A stretch of DNA of 64,000 nt from Parashewanella sp965200795 (GTDB lineage Bacteria; Pseudomonadota; Gammaproteobacteria; Enterobacterales; Shewanellaceae): the NCBI GenBank assembly GCA_965200795.1, contig CBDAVB010000003.1:1-64000 (forward strand). Reading direction: 5' to 3'. The notes under the pieces are model-generated. The model saw nothing but the letters and a program-made list of their open reading frames with translations. It searched no databases and was not told the origin of the DNA. The translations under genes were made by a program, and so were the position numbers. Below, in pieces: positions 8,021 through 16,565 of the stretch. Each line of letters starts with the position of its first letter. Positions within the stretch are counted from its first letter, which is position 1.

Positions 8021-9214
8021 TCATCTGAAAAAGTGCAAATAACCCTCAATTACAAACAGATTTATGAGATCATTAAAAAAAGCACCTGCGATAGGGATAA
8101 CCAAAAACGCTTTTCTGGAGAGCCCGTGGTGGGCTACAACTGAGTTCATGATTGTCACCGCGGTGGGCGTTGAGCCTAATCCAAAGCCGCATTGCCCGCC
8201 GAGAATCACTGCGGCGTCGTAGTCAGAACCCATAAACCTGAATGTTATCCAATAAGCGAAAGCGGCCATCATCAGGGTTTGTAAAGTTAAAATTATCAGC
8301 AAAGGCAAAGCCAGGCCAAATATCTTCCATAATTGCAGATTAACCAGCGCCATAGCCAGAAAAAGTGACAGGCTGATCTCAGATGCGAAACCCATTGATT
8401 GTTCGGTAAATTTATAGTTTTTCGTTAGCTCCAGAACGCTGGTGATGATAATGCCGATGAATAAGGCAAAAACAAATTTAGGTAAATTCAGCCAGTCAAT
8501 ATTAAGACCGCTGATGTAATCTTTTGCCAGTGAGGCGCCGGCTACACAAAGCGATAACAGAAAAACTGAATAAAAAACGCTGTTAGGGCATACTTCCTGT
8601 TTAAAGGTTTCAATATCTTCATCTGTTTCCTTGTCATCGGGTTTTAGGTTCAGACTTTTAATGCGTTTATGAGCTAAAGGTCCGCCGATGACGCCTCCCG
8701 TCACCAGACCGAAAGTTGCGGCGGCTAAACCTAATTCTAATGTATCAACACCATAGCGTTGCTGAAATACTTCTGCCCAGGCGACAGCGGTACCGTGACC
8801 GCCGGACAGGGTAATTGACCCCGCTACTAATCCGAAAATGGGATCTATTCCCAGGAACTTAGCTAAGGCTACGCCTAATCCATCTTGCAAAATTAAAAAA
8901 ACGCTTGTGAGCAGAAGAAACAGGCCAATACTTTTACCGCCCGCAATCAGCTTTTTGAAGTTGGCGTTCAAGCCGACTGAAGCGAAAAACATTAACATAA
9001 AAGTTTCCTGTAAAGGAACATCCATCGTGATGTTGAAATTAAAAACATGGAGAAGAGCGATAATCGCCGCGGCGACAATGCCGCCGGTGATGGCTGACGG
9101 AATGTTGTACCGATCCAGAAATTGTATTTTATTATTAAGCCGCTGCCCTAAAATAAGGCAAAAGAGTACGACAGCGAATGAAATAATAGGATTTACAACA
9201 ATATCATGTGACAT
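8021..9214 (-). CDS. gltS: Sodium/glutamate symporter GltS
   Basis: Inner-membrane carrier that takes up glutamate with Na+. The protein is 397 residues, close to the 401 of the E. coli protein, and hydrophobic throughout with about ten membrane spans. Two GltS signatures are visible: FFASVGLNAN with the following loop, and the GGHGTAVAWAE / GGQCGFGLGSTP pair of re-entrant loops expected in each half of the symporter. The start has a strong ribosome site (GGGGGGAG, 6-8 nt before ATG). It lies 24 nt after yfcH on the same strand, so the two are probably cotranscribed. Confidence 0.95.
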   Translation of the reverse strand: MSHDIVVNPIISFAVVLFCLILGQRLNNKIQFLDRYNIPSAITGGIVAAAIIALLHVFNFNITMDVPLQETFMLMFFASVGLNANFKKLIAGGKSIGLFLLLTSVFLILQDGLGVALAKFLGIDPIFGLVAGSITLSGGHGTAVAWAEVFQQRYGVDTLELGLAAATFGLVTGGVIGGPLAHKRIKSLNLKPDDKETDEDIETFKQEVCPNSVFYSVFLLSLCVAGASLAKDYISGLNIDWLNLPKFVFALFIGIIITSVLELTKNYKFTEQSMGFASEISLSLFLAMALVNLQLWKIFGLALPLLIILTLQTLMMAAFAYWITFRFMGSDYDAAVILGGQCGFGLGSTPTAVTIMNSVVAHHGLSRKAFLVIPIAGAFFNDLINLFVIEGYLHFFR

Positions 9215-9238
9215 AAAACTCCCCCCTGTTGATTGGCT

Positions 9239-10138
9239 TTATTCTGAGCCGGTAATTTGTATTAAGGCTCTGTCAAGGGTGGGATAATTAAATTCAAAGC
9301 CACTGTCAATAAGCTTTTGCGGAATGACATATTGTCCTTCTGTAAGTAACGAGCTCATTTCTCCCAGAGCAAGTCTGAGCATAATAGCCGGTACAGGTAT
9401 TAAAGCCGGGCGTTTCAAGTTGCGAGCAAGTGTCCGGCTGAATTCTTTATTGCTGACAGGATTCGGAGCCGTGGCATTGAAAATGCCATTACACTTAGGT
9501 TCATTCATTAAAAATTGAATAATCTGTATCAAATCCCTTAAATGGATCCAGCTCATTCCCTGGCGGCCGTCAGCGATAGGCCCGCCGAGTCCGAGCTTAA
9601 ACGCCGGAAGCATTCTGGCTAACGCGCCGCCGTCGGCGTCCAGAACGACTCCGATTCTGATGATACATACTCGTGTCGATTCAGACCGCGCCAGCAGAGC
9701 CAGCCGTTCCCATTCCTGACAAAGCTGATGCGTAAATTCGTTGTGGGGTCTGGCGGTTTCATCAACAGGCGTTGGTGACTGAGCGCCGTAATATCCTACG
9801 GCCGACGCGCTGATAAAGCAAGCGGGGGGATTTTTTCCGTTATTTATTAATTCGGATAATTCAGACGTTATATCCCAGCGGCTTTGACAAAGCTCCTGCT
9901 TTTGCGTCTCCGTCCAGCGCTTTTGCGCGATAGGTTCACCCGCCAGGTTTATGACGGCATCAAAATGATCCAGGTTATCGAATTCATTCAGGCTGATGAT
10001 GATACGGGGGATCTCACCTAAAATCGAAATTGCTTTTTCTTTGTCACGGCTTAAAACCGTGACTTTGTGCTGAGTGGTAAGCAATGTAACCAGTTGACGG
10101 CCAACAAAACCTGTCCCGCCTGTTATCAGAATTTTCAT
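9239..10138 (-). CDS. yfcH: TIGR01777-family NAD(P)-dependent epimerase (YfcH-like)
   Basis: A 299-residue SDR-fold protein. The N-terminal nucleotide-binding motif is GGTGFVG (residues 7-13), followed by VINLAGEPIAQKRW, SASAVGYYG and the late block MSWIHLRDLIQIIQFL. These blocks and the C-terminal DUF1731 part (RALIQITGSE region) mark the TIGR01777/YfcH group. The physiological substrate is not established. The gene stands first in a two-gene unit with gltS. Confidence 0.9.
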   Translation of the reverse strand: MKILITGGTGFVGRQLVTLLTTQHKVTVLSRDKEKAISILGEIPRIIISLNEFDNLDHFDAVINLAGEPIAQKRWTETQKQELCQSRWDITSELSELINNGKNPPACFISASAVGYYGAQSPTPVDETARPHNEFTHQLCQEWERLALLARSESTRVCIIRIGVVLDADGGALARMLPAFKLGLGGPIADGRQGMSWIHLRDLIQIIQFLMNEPKCNGIFNATAPNPVSNKEFSRTLARNLKRPALIPVPAIMLRLALGEMSSLLTEGQYVIPQKLIDSGFEFNYPTLDRALIQITGSE

Positions 10139-10295
10139 AACTTTAATCCCGCAGTAATTTAAAGCCGTTGTTTTGTCATCAAATTATAGCCGGCTTTTTG
10201 TTTTTGCATCCTTCAGCAGACAAAGATAATATCTATTCCTGCTGATAAGCAACTATTTAACCCGGAAAAGCAGTCGGACGCGTTCTTAAACTCAG

Positions 10296-10395
10296 ATGAA
10301 ATCGCCGCTAGCAAGGCCTGAATGACAGTGAGTAGTTGTTCCGCGGGCTGTTATTCATAATGTGGCCAGCGGTAATTTCAGCCGGTATGCGGGGC
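10296..10395. repeat. Palindromic repeat with GCTAGCGGCGATTTC arms
   Basis: GAAATCGCCGCTAGC near 10298 is answered by GCCAGCGGTAATTTC at 10365-10379, forming a large imperfect inverted repeat. The right arm and the following CAGCCGGTAT recur at 43125-43150 next to the second IS5 copy. It occupies the middle of the 390-bp gap 10139-10530, which otherwise holds only the promoter region of the AI-2E gene. Confidence 0.55.
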
Positions 10396-10530
10396 GTCAG
10401 GTATTCAAATGAATCTATGCGTCTGCTTTTTCTTGTTGAACATTATGCGGTTATTACGCTTTTATGCGTCCGCCTGCTTTTCAGGTTCAATGTATTTGAT
10501 ATTGCGTTTTAACTTTCAAGGAAGTCATTC

Positions 10531-11613
10531 ATGCCCCGGTTCGATCAAAATACCGCCGCTGTAAAAAGCTTTGTCATTTTAGCTTGCCTGGTGATTGTGC
10601 TTGCCGGTATCAAAGCCGCAAGCTCAGTTGTTGTTCCGTTTGTTTTATCAATATTTATCGCCGTAATCTGTAATCCCGCGATCAACCGGATGACCCGCTG
10701 CAAAGTGCCCAAGTGGTTGGCCGTTACCGCTTTAGTTGTGTTTATTGTCATGATGGGAATGTGGTTGGCGAGTATTGTAGGCAGCTCAGTGAATGAATTC
10801 TCTAATCAATTGCCTCAGTATCGTGATCAGCTCATTCAGCGCTTCAGCTGGGTGATTGATAAGCTGCAAGATTTTAATATTCAGATTTCCAAACAGCAGG
10901 TACTGAATTACTTCGATCCGGGTGTCGCTCTGTCGATGACCACGAATATGTTATCTGGTGTCGGCAATGTCATGGCCAATGTATTTCTGATTATTTTAAC
11001 CGTTGTTTTTATGTTATTTGAGGCGGAGTCATTTCCGAAAAAACTGCACTTTGCTTTGGATGATCCCGAAATGCGTATTAGGCAAATTGATAAGTTTTTG
11101 CACTCTGTTAATCAGTATATGGTCATTAAAACCCTGGTAAGTCTCGGGACGGGTTTAATTGTCGGAATAGGTCTGTCCGTTATCGGAGTGGATTATGCGC
11201 TGCTATGGGGCGTTGTGGCTTTCTTATTTAACTATATACCAAATATCGGTTCCATTATCGCGGCAATTCCGGCGGTTTCGCTGGCATTAATTCAGCTCGG
11301 TCCGACCGCGGCCGGCGGCACCGCGGTCTTGTATATCGCGACTAATATGGTGATGGGCAATATCATCGAACCAAGGTTTATGGGTAAAGGGCTCGGACTA
11401 TCGACTTTGGTGGTGTTCTTATCACTGATCTTCTGGGGCTGGTTACTGGGTTCGGTCGGAATGTTACTTTCCGTGCCTTTGACTATGATTGTCAAAATCG
11501 CACTGGAATCCAGTAAAAGCGGAGGATGGCTGGCATACTTACTTGCCGATGACGTTACTGATAAGCCGGTTGGGGCAGCGGTAGCGGACAAGGCTGATAG
11601 CGTAAGTAGCTGA
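10531..11613 (+). CDS. AI-2E family transporter (PerM/TqsA-like permease)
   Basis: A 360-residue inner-membrane protein of the UPF0118/AI-2E exporter family. Two N-terminal spans (VILACLVIVLAGIKAA, VVPFVLSIFIAVICNP) are followed by a soluble section (residues about 90-140) and a C-terminal membrane half containing the family blocks ALLWGVVAFLFNYIPNIGS and GNIIEPRFMGKGLGLSTLVV. Members export autoinducer-2 or act as Na+/H+ or quorum-signal permeases; the substrate here is unknown. The ribosome site is AAGGAAG. The last three codons (VSS) and the TGA stop lie inside a MITE-like repeat, so the native C-terminus was probably changed by that insertion. Confidence 0.9.
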   Translation: MPRFDQNTAAVKSFVILACLVIVLAGIKAASSVVVPFVLSIFIAVICNPAINRMTRCKVPKWLAVTALVVFIVMMGMWLASIVGSSVNEFSNQLPQYRDQLIQRFSWVIDKLQDFNIQISKQQVLNYFDPGVALSMTTNMLSGVGNVMANVFLIILTVVFMLFEAESFPKKLHFALDDPEMRIRQIDKFLHSVNQYMVIKTLVSLGTGLIVGIGLSVIGVDYALLWGVVAFLFNYIPNIGSIIAAIPAVSLALIQLGPTAAGGTAVLYIATNMVMGNIIEPRFMGKGLGLSTLVVFLSLIFWGWLLGSVGMLLSVPLTMIVKIALESSKSGGWLAYLLADDVTDKPVGAAVADKADSVSS

Positions 11614-11760
11614 CGATAAGTTTCTTCGGAATTTTAGTGCTCAGATTTGGCGCAATACAAGGCGCGGCGCAGTGAGCATGGCCGTAGCTATGTAACCAAC
11701 GCCGTAGCGCGGTAAAGGCGGGCGTCAAAAAATGTTAGAAAACCTATGGTCAGCTACTTA
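11603..11760. repeat. MITE-like inverted-repeat element (copy b)
   Basis: Starts TAAGTAGCTGACGATAAG and ends with the complement-like ATGGTCAGCTACTTA. It carries the core CGCGGTAAAGGCGGGCGTCA in the opposite orientation to copy a. It fills almost the whole space between the AI-2E gene and the methyltransferase gene, providing the stop codon of the first. Confidence 0.88.
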
Positions 11761-11785
11761 TAATGCCCGCGTTTATAATAAGTTG

Positions 11786-12718
11786 ATGAAAATAAAAATG
11801 CAGGCTTTTCTTGATGTCATTTCCGGCATGGAGCTCACCACTGATGCCGGCCGTATTTTTCATGGTCGCGGCGGCCGTTTCCCTCAATGTGAACACCTTT
11901 GTTTAGACTGGTTTTCACCGGTTCTGCTTCTTACCGGCTTTAAAGAATTAACCGGAACTGAGTTTTCACAGACTACCGGCGCAATCAAAAACCGCTGGCG
12001 GCAACTCAGTGATAAGCCTTTAAATTTAGTCTTTCAATTTCGCTCAGGTTCAGGCTCTGAGACACGGATTCTGGAAGGTTCGGTTCCTGAAACTCATGTG
12101 GTTTCTGAAAACGGCGCCAAGTTTCATATCCATTTACTGCGAGGTCAGAATCACGGTCTGTTTTTAGATATGGCCAACGGCCGTAAATGGGTCAATGAGC
12201 ATGCTCAGGGCAGGAAGGTATTAAATTTATTTGCTTATACTTGCGGTTTTTCTGTCGCGGCTCTTTTAGGCGGAGCCGAAAAGACGGTCAACATTGATAT
12301 GAGCAAAGGGGCTTTATCAATCGGTAAGCAAAATCATTACTTGAATAACATTAACGGTAACGCGAGCTTTCTTAGTCATGATATTTTCAGATCCTGGGGG
12401 AAACTCAAAAGGAGCGGCCCTTATGACATGATCATCGCGGATCCGCCGAGTAATCAGAAAGGTTCGTTTATCGCGGCTAAAGACTATGCTCGTTTACTTA
12501 AGCGGTTACCTGAGCTGATGGCCGCGGATTGTGAGCTTTTATTGTGCCTGAACGCCCCTGAGCTGAGCGAGAGTTTCTTAACCGGGCAGGTGTCTGAAAT
12601 TGTCCCGCGACTGAGTTTTGTATCCCGGTTAGCGAATCCTGAGGTATTTATGGATATTGACGCTGATAAATCATTAAAGGTACTGCATTACAAAAATTCT
12701 GAAAGTCTTTCAGATTGA
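11786..12718 (+). CDS. Class I SAM-dependent methyltransferase (RlmI-like)
   Basis: A predicted cytosolic methyltransferase of the PF10672 type, related to the 23S rRNA m5C methyltransferase RlmI. Visible blocks are LFAYTCGFSVAALLGGA (SAM motif I), VNIDMSKGAL, HDIF and the catalytic-type MIIADPPSNQKGSF. An earlier in-frame ATG at 11732 lies inside the MITE-like repeat. The start at 11786 (MKIKMQAFLDVI) is chosen because it is the first after the repeat and because relatives begin shortly before the LFHGRGG-type motif, seen here as IFHGRGGRFPQCEHL. Length from this start is 310 residues. Specific rRNA target not proven. Confidence 0.85.
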   Translation: MKIKMQAFLDVISGMELTTDAGRIFHGRGGRFPQCEHLCLDWFSPVLLLTGFKELTGTEFSQTTGAIKNRWRQLSDKPLNLVFQFRSGSGSETRILEGSVPETHVVSENGAKFHIHLLRGQNHGLFLDMANGRKWVNEHAQGRKVLNLFAYTCGFSVAALLGGAEKTVNIDMSKGALSIGKQNHYLNNINGNASFLSHDIFRSWGKLKRSGPYDMIIADPPSNQKGSFIAAKDYARLLKRLPELMAADCELLLCLNAPELSESFLTGQVSEIVPRLSFVSRLANPEVFMDIDADKSLKVLHYKNSESLSD

Positions 12719-12950
12719 CTGTCAGGTTTAAGCGTAAACGGCGCGTCAATCAGGATTGAGCTGAAAATCAAAACATACATTTCTGAAAGTTTTTCGTAAC
12801 TCCGGCGTGTGTTTTTGGTAACATGCGACCGCACACTAACGTGCAAGTAAGGTAAATGTCTCAATCAGGACAGGTCATTTTAAGACGATGACCATAAAGA
12901 AAAGAAGACATGCCTCTTGACCCCGCATAAAAAATATTTCGGAGTGAGTT

Positions 12951-13049
12951 ATGGAACCGCATGATTATGAAAGCGCTTATTATCAGGTTAAAGACGAAGT
13001 AATTGACTCTCTGCCAATTCAGGCTGACGATGAAATCGCCTTTGACTGA
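12951..13049 (+). CDS. Small acidic 32-residue ORF
   Basis: The ORF begins MEPHDYESAYYQ and ends ADDEIAFD, with a good ribosome site (GGAG, 12942-12945) and a strong hairpin terminator about 30 nt after the stop. The product is strongly acidic (about nine Asp/Glu) with no membrane segment. It is not recognised. It stands alone with 230 bp of non-coding leader and may be a genuine small-protein gene rather than a leader peptide, because no gene follows on this strand. Confidence 0.5.
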   Translation: MEPHDYESAYYQVKDEVIDSLPIQADDEIAFD

Positions 13050-13079
13050 AATCAACAAAAAATAATAAAAATGCCTGAA

Positions 13080-13114
13080 GAAAAACCACTGATTTAACCG
13101 GTGGTTTTTCTTTT
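13080..13114. terminator. Bidirectional rho-independent terminator
   Basis: A 10-bp perfect stem GAAAAACCAC / GTGGTTTTTC, 11-nt loop, then TTTT. It ends the small ORF on the plus strand, and the A-rich left arm also suits the convergent pilin gene. Confidence 0.8.
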
Positions 13115-13122
13115 CTGTTAAA

Positions 13123-13647
13123 TTAGTTACAACTCTCTATGCCGATGTCCGCCGGCGCGCCGAGGCGTTCAGGTGCTTGATAGTAGACATAACAAGTCAG
13201 CTCTTTAATGCTCGGCTTTTGCGATCCGGGATTGTTAATGTTGTCTTTAAACGCAAATAAGTATTTGTTATCTCCGCCAGTAAACTTTGTTCCGGCGTAA
13301 GTAATTTCATCGCCGGTGTCTAAGTCGTTCATTAACCCCAGAATGGTGACGCCATTTTGCGGATATCCGTACATATAGTTGCAGCCTGAGCGGCAAAAAG
13401 GTTTAAGCGCCTGAGGAAACCCCGGCGAGTTGCGGTTTAAACTTTTGTTCAGGTCGGCTCCTGACATTAAGAACTGCATTCTGGCCATCTTAACCGCTGA
13501 TTTAATTGAACCTGAGACACTTTTTAACGTCGCGTTTCTGGCGTCAGTTTGCAGGTTAATAAATTTAGGTGCCGCTATAACAGATAAAATGCCGAGCAGT
13601 ACGATGACGGTGACCAGCTCAATAAGAGTAAAACCTTGAGATCTCAT
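13123..13647 (-). CDS. Type IV pilin-like (MSHA-type) prepilin
   Basis: The N-terminus MRSQG-FTLIELVTVIVLLG is a textbook class III prepilin leader. The leader peptidase is expected to cut between Gly5 and Phe6 and methylate Phe; Glu at +5 is present. The hydrophobic helix continues to about residue 27. The soluble part has two cysteine pairs (CRSGC and TCYVYY...ESC), as in mannose-sensitive haemagglutinin pilins and minor pseudopilins. At 174 residues it fits a major or minor pilin. No assembly genes adjoin it, so it is an orphan that would need a pilus or secretion machine encoded elsewhere. Confidence 0.85.
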   Translation of the reverse strand: MRSQGFTLIELVTVIVLLGILSVIAAPKFINLQTDARNATLKSVSGSIKSAVKMARMQFLMSGADLNKSLNRNSPGFPQALKPFCRSGCNYMYGYPQNGVTILGLMNDLDTGDEITYAGTKFTGGDNKYLFAFKDNINNPGSQKPSIKELTCYVYYQAPERLGAPADIGIESCN

Positions 13648-13726
13648 TGCTAAATTCTGTGTGCCTTATTTTATTTAAAAAAGGTGCGAATACCGCGTAT
13701 TCACACCCTGACTGAGCTAATGAAAA

Positions 13727-15166
13727 TTAAGCGACAACGAGCACTTTACAAGTGTTAGTGCCGCCTATCGTCTCCATTGCGTCGCCTTTAGTCATAAGAA
13801 CCATATCACCGGCTTTCAGGTAGCCGGCTGTTTTCAGTTCTTCTAAAGCGTTTTTAGCCAGCTGATCGGCGGCATGTTTGGTTGAATCAAATTCAACCGG
13901 CATAACACCGCGGTATAACGCCATTTTCGCTAAAGATTGCTGATGACGGGATAAACCGAAGATTGGTAACCCGGAGCTGATGCGTGACATAAGCTTAACG
14001 GTTTCACCGGACTCCGTTAGCGCGATGATCGCTTTGATAGCCTTAAGGTGATTTGCCGCATACATGGTAGAAAGCGCAATCGTTTCTTCAACACCATTAA
14101 ATGTCTCATCTAAACGATGCTTAGAAACGCGAATGCTCGGATGCTCTTCAGCGCCTAAACATACGTTACCCATAGCCGTTACCGTTTCTTCAGGATAGTC
14201 ACCCGCAGCCGTTTCCGCTGATAGCATTACCGCGTCAGTACCATCAAGCACGGCGTTCGCCACGTCCATAACTTCCGCGCGGGTCGGCATCGGGCTGCTG
14301 ATCATTGATTCCATCATTTGCGTAGCGGTAATCACAACCTTGTTCAGCTGGCGGGAACGCTGGATCAGTTTTTTCTGAACCGCGACCAGTGCCGCGTCAC
14401 CGATTTCAACACCCAAGTCACCACGGGCGACCATAACAACGTCAGAAGCTTTGATTACATCGTCCATCGCGGCTTCGGTCGCGACCGCTTCAGCGCGCTC
14501 CACTTTAGCAACGATCATCGGCTCGTGGCCGGCTTCTTTAGCCAGACCGCGCGCATAGTTAAGATCAGCGCCTGTGCGCGGGAAAGAAACCGCCAGGTAA
14601 TCAACTTTGATTTTAGCCGCGGTAATGATGTCAGCTTTATCTTTATCCGTTAACGCGGCGGCAGAAAGCCCCCCGCCTTGCTTATTGATACCTTTGTTGT
14701 TTGAAAGCGGACCGGCGACCGTAACCGTCGTGTGAACTTTCCGGCCTTCGACTTTCTCCACCCGAAGCTGAACGCGACCGTCATCAAGCATCAGAATATC
14801 ACCGACGCTCACGTCATCAGGCAGTTGCTTGTAATCGATACCAACTTGATTCTCATCACCAAGACCTTTTTCAAGCTCAGCGTCAAGAATGAATGCCTTA
14901 CCCTGATCCAGCTGAACTTTCTTGTTGTCTTTGAAAGTTGAAACACGGATTTTAGGACCTTGTAAGTCACCTAAGATAGCAACATGCTTACCTAATTCTT
15001 TAGCAATGTCTCTGACTTGAGCCGCCCGCTCCTGGTGATCTTCCGGTGAACCGTGAGAGAAGTTTAAGCGAACAACGTTAGCGCCTTTCGCGATGATTTT
15101 ACGTAGGTTATCATCGCGGTCAGTGGCCGGGCCGAGAGTGGTAACGATCTTAGTTCTGCGGAACAT
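13727..15166 (-). CDS. pykA: Pyruvate kinase (PykA type)
   Basis: Converts phosphoenolpyruvate and ADP to pyruvate and ATP. The protein is 479 residues, the normal PykA length. Visible are the start RRTKIVTTLGPATD, RLNFSHG, the active-site signature MIVAKVERAEAV, the Mg-binding ARGDLGVEIG and TATQMMESMI. The ribosome site is CGGAG before ATG. Upstream (15238-15252) lies a TGTA...TACA palindrome resembling the HexR operator, and hexR itself is the next gene, the arrangement seen in other gammaproteobacteria. The enzyme takes over at the end of the Entner-Doudoroff route encoded by zwf-eda. Confidence 0.97.
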   Translation of the reverse strand: MFRRTKIVTTLGPATDRDDNLRKIIAKGANVVRLNFSHGSPEDHQERAAQVRDIAKELGKHVAILGDLQGPKIRVSTFKDNKKVQLDQGKAFILDAELEKGLGDENQVGIDYKQLPDDVSVGDILMLDDGRVQLRVEKVEGRKVHTTVTVAGPLSNNKGINKQGGGLSAAALTDKDKADIITAAKIKVDYLAVSFPRTGADLNYARGLAKEAGHEPMIVAKVERAEAVATEAAMDDVIKASDVVMVARGDLGVEIGDAALVAVQKKLIQRSRQLNKVVITATQMMESMISSPMPTRAEVMDVANAVLDGTDAVMLSAETAAGDYPEETVTAMGNVCLGAEEHPSIRVSKHRLDETFNGVEETIALSTMYAANHLKAIKAIIALTESGETVKLMSRISSGLPIFGLSRHQQSLAKMALYRGVMPVEFDSTKHAADQLAKNALEELKTAGYLKAGDMVLMTKGDAMETIGGTNTCKVLVVA

Positions 15167-15237
15167 GGGATACTCCGAATTGTATCTATTTATGAATTCT
15201 TTATCTGAGCTGTATTTTATCAGAGAAAAAAATGATA

Positions 15238-15252
15238 TGTAGGAAAGTTACA
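15238..15252. promoter_or_regulatory. Candidate HexR operator before pykA
   Basis: TGTAGGAAAGTTACA, 13 of 15 positions fitting the recalled HexR consensus TGTARTWWWWTTACA. It lies about 70 bp before the pykA start, near a plausible -10 (GATAAAAT on the minus strand). Confidence 0.5.
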
Positions 15253-15313
15253 CCAAAATGAGATGCGGCAAACAGTAAATTTTGTGATGAACAGCTGATT
15301 TCTGAGAGGAAGT

Positions 15314-15342
15314 CGGCGAGATGCTCAAAAATGATCTCGCCG
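15314..15342. terminator. Hairpin after hexR
   Basis: Perfect 9-bp stem CGGCGAGAT / ATCTCGCCG with an 11-nt loop, 25 nt beyond the hexR stop codon. There is no clear T-run, so the role as a terminator is tentative. Confidence 0.5.
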
Positions 15343-15367
15343 CAGCCGTAAGAGAAAGGAGAGTCAA

Positions 15368-16222
15368 TTACAAAATAGTATCTTTCGTAGTTCTTGATTC
15401 TTTTAGAACTTCTTTTACGCGCTGCAGATTTTCCCTGAATCTCGGACCGCGGCGTAGCATAAAGCCGGTAGCGAGCACGTCAATGATCACAAGCTGCGCT
15501 AAGCGTGAAGCCATAGGTAAGAAAACGTCAGTATCTTCAGGAACTTCCATGGTTACCGCTAACGTACATTCTTCACAAAGCGGGGAGTTACGGGCGGTAA
15601 GGCCGATTACCGCCGCGCCGTTGTCACGGGCCAGCTTAGCAATTTCGATAAGTGACTTTGTGCGGCCGGTATGAGATATCAAAACAACAACATCCCCCTC
15701 ATTACAGTTAATACAGCTCATACGTTGCATTAACACATCATCAAAGCACATAACGGGTACATTAAAGCGGAAGAACTTGTTTTGAGCGTCATGGGCAACA
15801 GAAGAGGACGCGCCCAGACCAAAAAACGAAATTGTTTTAGCTTGTGTCAGCATATCGACGGCTTTATTCACAGCGCCGATATCTAAGCTTTGTCTTGCCG
15901 TATCCAGTGAAGCCATTGATGACTCGAAAATTTTTGTGGTATAAGAATCAGCTGAGTCATCTTCTTCTACATGCCGGCTTACATAAGGCGTACCATTAGC
16001 GAGACTTTGTGCGAGATGTAATTTAAAATCCGGAAATCCCTTTGTATCCAGCCTGCGGCAGAAACGATTCACGGTGGGTTCACTCACGTCGGCCATTTTA
16101 GCGAGCGTGGCAATACTTGAATGGATTGCAGTTTGAGGAGAGGCAAGTATAACTTCAGCTACTTTGCGCTCGGATTTACTAAAATGTATGAGGCTTTTTT
16201 GAACCTTTTCTAGAGTGTTCAT
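15368..16222 (-). CDS. hexR: RpiR-family regulator HexR
   Basis: A DNA-binding regulator of central carbon metabolism that is released by 2-keto-3-deoxy-6-phosphogluconate. The protein has 284 residues. An N-terminal HTH_6 domain (KSERKVAEVILASP...MADVSEPTVNRFCRRL, residues about 15-60) is followed by a SIS sugar-phosphate domain (FFGLGASSSVAHDAQNKFFR and VVLISHTGRTKSLIEIAKLA, residues about 125-255). It is flanked by pykA and, divergently, zwf-pgl-edd-eda, the classic HexR targets. The TGTA/TACA palindromes at 15238 and 16360 are candidate binding sites, so self-regulation is likely. Confidence 0.95.
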   Translation of the reverse strand: MNTLEKVQKSLIHFSKSERKVAEVILASPQTAIHSSIATLAKMADVSEPTVNRFCRRLDTKGFPDFKLHLAQSLANGTPYVSRHVEEDDSADSYTTKIFESSMASLDTARQSLDIGAVNKAVDMLTQAKTISFFGLGASSSVAHDAQNKFFRFNVPVMCFDDVLMQRMSCINCNEGDVVVLISHTGRTKSLIEIAKLARDNGAAVIGLTARNSPLCEECTLAVTMEVPEDTDVFLPMASRLAQLVIIDVLATGFMLRRGPRFRENLQRVKEVLKESRTTKDTIL

Positions 16223-16359
16223 AGGCGTGTGTCCGCTCTAATTGATGATTGTAATTTTATTTTTGGTTTTGTGCCTGATTGATCAAACATCGCATTGAAT
16301 CAAACCAAGATGCAGGGTGTCACTTTTTACGTCAGTTTTGAAAAGTTTATTATATCTAC

Positions 16360-16374
16360 AGTAAGTTAACTACA
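16360..16374. promoter_or_regulatory. Candidate HexR operator between hexR and zwf
   Basis: AGTAAGTTAACTACA (reverse complement TGTAGTTAACTTACT) fits 13 of 15 positions of the recalled HexR consensus. It is similar to the site before pykA: both share TGTAG and TTAC. Confidence 0.5.
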
Positions 16375-16456
16375 AAAAGAATAACAGATTTGTACTGCAG
16401 ATAGCCACAACATAAAAATGACAAATTTGCATTTTACTGGTGCATTTAACAAATTC

Positions 16457-16474
16457 TGTTGTTATATTACAACA
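16457..16474. promoter_or_regulatory. Palindromic operator candidate upstream of zwf
   Basis: TGTTGTTATATTACAACA has perfect 6-bp arms TGTTGT / ACAACA. It contains the TTGT...ACAA half-sites reported for HexR in Pseudomonas, although with a 6-nt instead of 7-8-nt spacer. A second HexR site or an overlapping regulator is possible. Confidence 0.45.
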
Positions 16475-16565
16475 AAATTTTTTGATCTCGGCCGAAATAT
16501 CAATCTGAGGTCACAGATAAGACACATTTATCATTTAAAATGAATGAGTCCCGGATCCCTGAGCA

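Noticed and set aside
12861..13058. 65-codon minus-strand frame opposite the small acidic ORF
   Set aside because: It starts with TTG, has no ribosome site and overlaps the better supported plus-strand small ORF.
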